In this document: positions 7,930 to 9,293 of the stretch, piece by piece | Position numbering within the stretch: position 1 is the stretch's first letter | How the letters are laid out: the number at the start of each line of letters is the position of its first letter | DNA from: AC-52 sp044870295 | GTDB lineage: Bacteria > Actinomycetota > UBA4738 | Assembly (NCBI GenBank): GCA_044870295.1 | Contig: JBIOYQ010000155.1 | Location: 1-9,293 of the forward strand | DNA length: 9,293 nucleotides | Direction: 5' to 3' | Position numbers and translations under genes: made by a program | Notes under the pieces: generated by a model | Told to the model about the DNA's origin: nothing | Databases searched by the model: none | Seen by the model: the letters and a program-made list of their open reading frames with translations, nothing else

Positions 7930-9293
7930 GTGATCTCCACGCCCGAACGCCCCCCCGCGGGTCCGTCCCCCGCTCCCGCCCGACTGTCGCGGTTGGCCGG
8001 CGACCTCTCCATCGAACGCCTGGCGGGGGGGGCGAGGGACAACCTTGGAGGCATCGTTCTGGAGCGCGTGTTCGGGCTCGCCCTGATCATCGCCCTCCCC
8101 CTGCTGCTGTCCCCCTCCGACCTCGGTCGCTACTACGAGGCGATGGCGATCCTGGCCCTGGCCATGATCGTGTCGACGCTCGGCATGGACGTGGGGCTGA
8201 TCCGGGCGACGGCACTCCTCGCCGAGCGAGGCAGGCTGACGGACATCCGCGGCGAGGTCCGCGGTGTCATCCGGGTGGCGGGGTGCTGGTCCCTGGTGGT
8301 CGTCGGGACACTGTGGGCGATGGCGCCCTCGCTCGGGCGGTGGCTGCACGCGCCGGACCTCTCCGGGGCCCTCGCGGCCGGCGCCATGGGTGTCCCCTTC
8401 CTCACCCTCGCGTATCTGTTGCTCGCGGCCGGCAAGGGACTCAAGCGCATGCGTGACCAAGTCCTGGTGGCGCAGGTGGTCCACCCCGCCGCGCAGCTCG
8501 TGGCCGCGCTGGCGTTCGTGTGGGCCGGCTTCGCCGTCAGCGGCGCGGTGGGCGCCTTCACGGCGGCGTCGGTCGTGGCGTTCGTCCTGGCGGGGCTGCT
8601 GTTCATCCGACTGCGTCTGCCGGCCTCCGATCGGGCTCCGTCACGGTCGACCGCGCGGCTCATCCGGTTCTCCGTACCCGTCGCGGGGATGGCGCTGCTA
8701 GACATGGCCCTGCTGATGCTGGACACGCTGTTCGTCGGCCGGTTCCGGGGGGCGGCCGACGTGGCCGTGTACGGGTTCGTCGTCAGGTTGACCGCGGTGG
8801 CGATGGGCGTCCTGTTCGCCATCATCCAGATCTTCGGGCCGTTCGTGACCCAGCTGGTCGAGCGAGAGGATCGAACCGGTCTCGAAGCCGTCCTTCGCAC
8901 CTCGACTCGCTGGACCGTGCTGCTCGCGGCGCCCGCGTTGGCGCTGGTCTGCGTGGAGGGCGGGACCATTCTGGCCGTCCTGGGGTTGCCCAGCTCCGAC
9001 GGCCAGGTGGCCGTGCTCATCCTGGCGGCCGCGTTCCTGGTCGACTCGCTGACCGGCCCCATCGGACACGTCCTGACCATGTCGGGCAGGTCGGGGCTGA
9101 ACTTCGCCTCCGCGGCCGCGGCCCTGGCCGTCAACATCGGCCTGAATCTGGTGCTGATCCCCCGGTGGGGCATGCAGGGAGCGGCGGCGTCCTGGGCCGT
9201 CGCCATCGTCGGGCTGAACGCCGTCAGGGTCCTCCAGGTTCGTCGGTTGTTCGCCATCCATCCGTTCACCCGCTCACTGGCGAAGCCGATCGT
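7930..9293 (+). CDS. Polysaccharide flippase, Wzx/MATE-like (partial, 3' end outside window)
   Basis: An integral membrane protein expected to flip lipid-linked oligosaccharide units across the cytoplasmic membrane. The frame is open from the start region to the window edge (454 codons, no stop), and the family is usually about 420-500 residues, so little is missing. After a Pro-rich cytoplasmic N-terminus, DNLGGIVLERVFGLALIIALPLLLSPSDLG begins the first membrane segment. Hydrophobic segments recur throughout, including SLVVVGTLWAM, LTLAYLLLAAG, VVAFVLAGLLFI, DMALLMLDTLFVG and WTVLLAAPALALV. Near residues 376-420, GPIGHVLTMSGRSGLN and NIGLNLVLIPRWGMQGAA match the C-terminal half of the polysaccharide-synthesis flippase family. 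Start: GTG 7930, or TTG 7927 which is 8 nt after AGGAG; upstream GTG 7882 is also in frame. Runs of C7 (7950-7956) and G8 (8025-8032) lie in the first 35 codons. It is divergent from the methyltransferase, suggesting a glycan locus continuing to the right. Confidence 0.88.
   Translation, partial: MISTPERPPAGPSPAPARLSRLAGDLSIERLAGGARDNLGGIVLERVFGLALIIALPLLLSPSDLGRYYEAMAILALAMIVSTLGMDVGLIRATALLAERGRLTDIRGEVRGVIRVAGCWSLVVVGTLWAMAPSLGRWLHAPDLSGALAAGAMGVPFLTLAYLLLAAGKGLKRMRDQVLVAQVVHPAAQLVAALAFVWAGFAVSGAVGAFTAASVVAFVLAGLLFIRLRLPASDRAPSRSTARLIRFSVPVAGMALLDMALLMLDTLFVGRFRGAADVAVYGFVVRLTAVAMGVLFAIIQIFGPFVTQLVEREDRTGLEAVLRTSTRWTVLLAAPALALVCVEGGTILAVLGLPSSDGQVAVLILAAAFLVDSLTGPIGHVLTMSGRSGLNFASAAAALAVNIGLNLVLIPRWGMQGAAASWAVAIVGLNAVRVLQVRRLFAIHPFTRSLAKPI

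Noticed and set aside
8133..9269. A 378-codon minus-strand frame antisense to the flippase
   Set aside because: The composition (T, A, S, R, P) is typical of an antisense shadow, while the plus frame shows membrane segments and family motifs.

Overview
The window looks like a high-GC (about two thirds G+C by eye) Actinomycetota chromosome. The main support is RpoB: its N-terminus, Rif region and C-terminal clamp read like actinobacterial RpoB (TSDKDI, RKLRPGEPPT, GTSQLSQFMDQ, SFKVLIKEMQSLCL). GTG and TTG starts are common and Shine-Dalgarno sites are purine-rich. An approximately 40-45 residue insertion in RpoB, absent from the Streptomyces and Mycobacterium proteins as I remember them, suggests a less-studied branch. 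I cannot name a genus.

Layout. (1) 36-3536, minus: complete rpoB, with a TTG start behind a perfect AGGAGG and a recognisable -35/-10 promoter in its 213-nt leader. rpoC should follow just outside the left edge. The usual upstream neighbours rplJ/rplL are absent. (2) 3750-5003 (minus) and 5345-7198 (plus): two divergently transcribed, homologous secreted proteins of unrecognised function. They share an Fn3-like module and a roughly 290-residue C-terminal domain with six conserved cysteines (the last is the final residue of both proteins) and the invariant block PEEIAQGHIDHAL. The plus-strand protein carries an extra N-terminal beta-rich extracellular module. (3) 7185-7820, minus: a small class I SAM-dependent methyltransferase of the kind found in glycan loci, whose 3' end overlaps the secreted-protein gene tail to tail by 14 nt. 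(4) 7930 to the right edge, plus: a Wzx/MATE-like polysaccharide flippase, cut off by the window end.

Working model (inference): the right half is the edge of a surface-polysaccharide or cell-envelope locus (methyltransferase plus flippase). The twin secreted proteins may act outside the cell on, or bind, such a polymer. The paralogous pair is the most interesting content, because it has conserved candidate active-site residues and a disulfide pattern but no function I can assign. No tRNA, rRNA, CRISPR array, insertion sequence or phage gene was seen.
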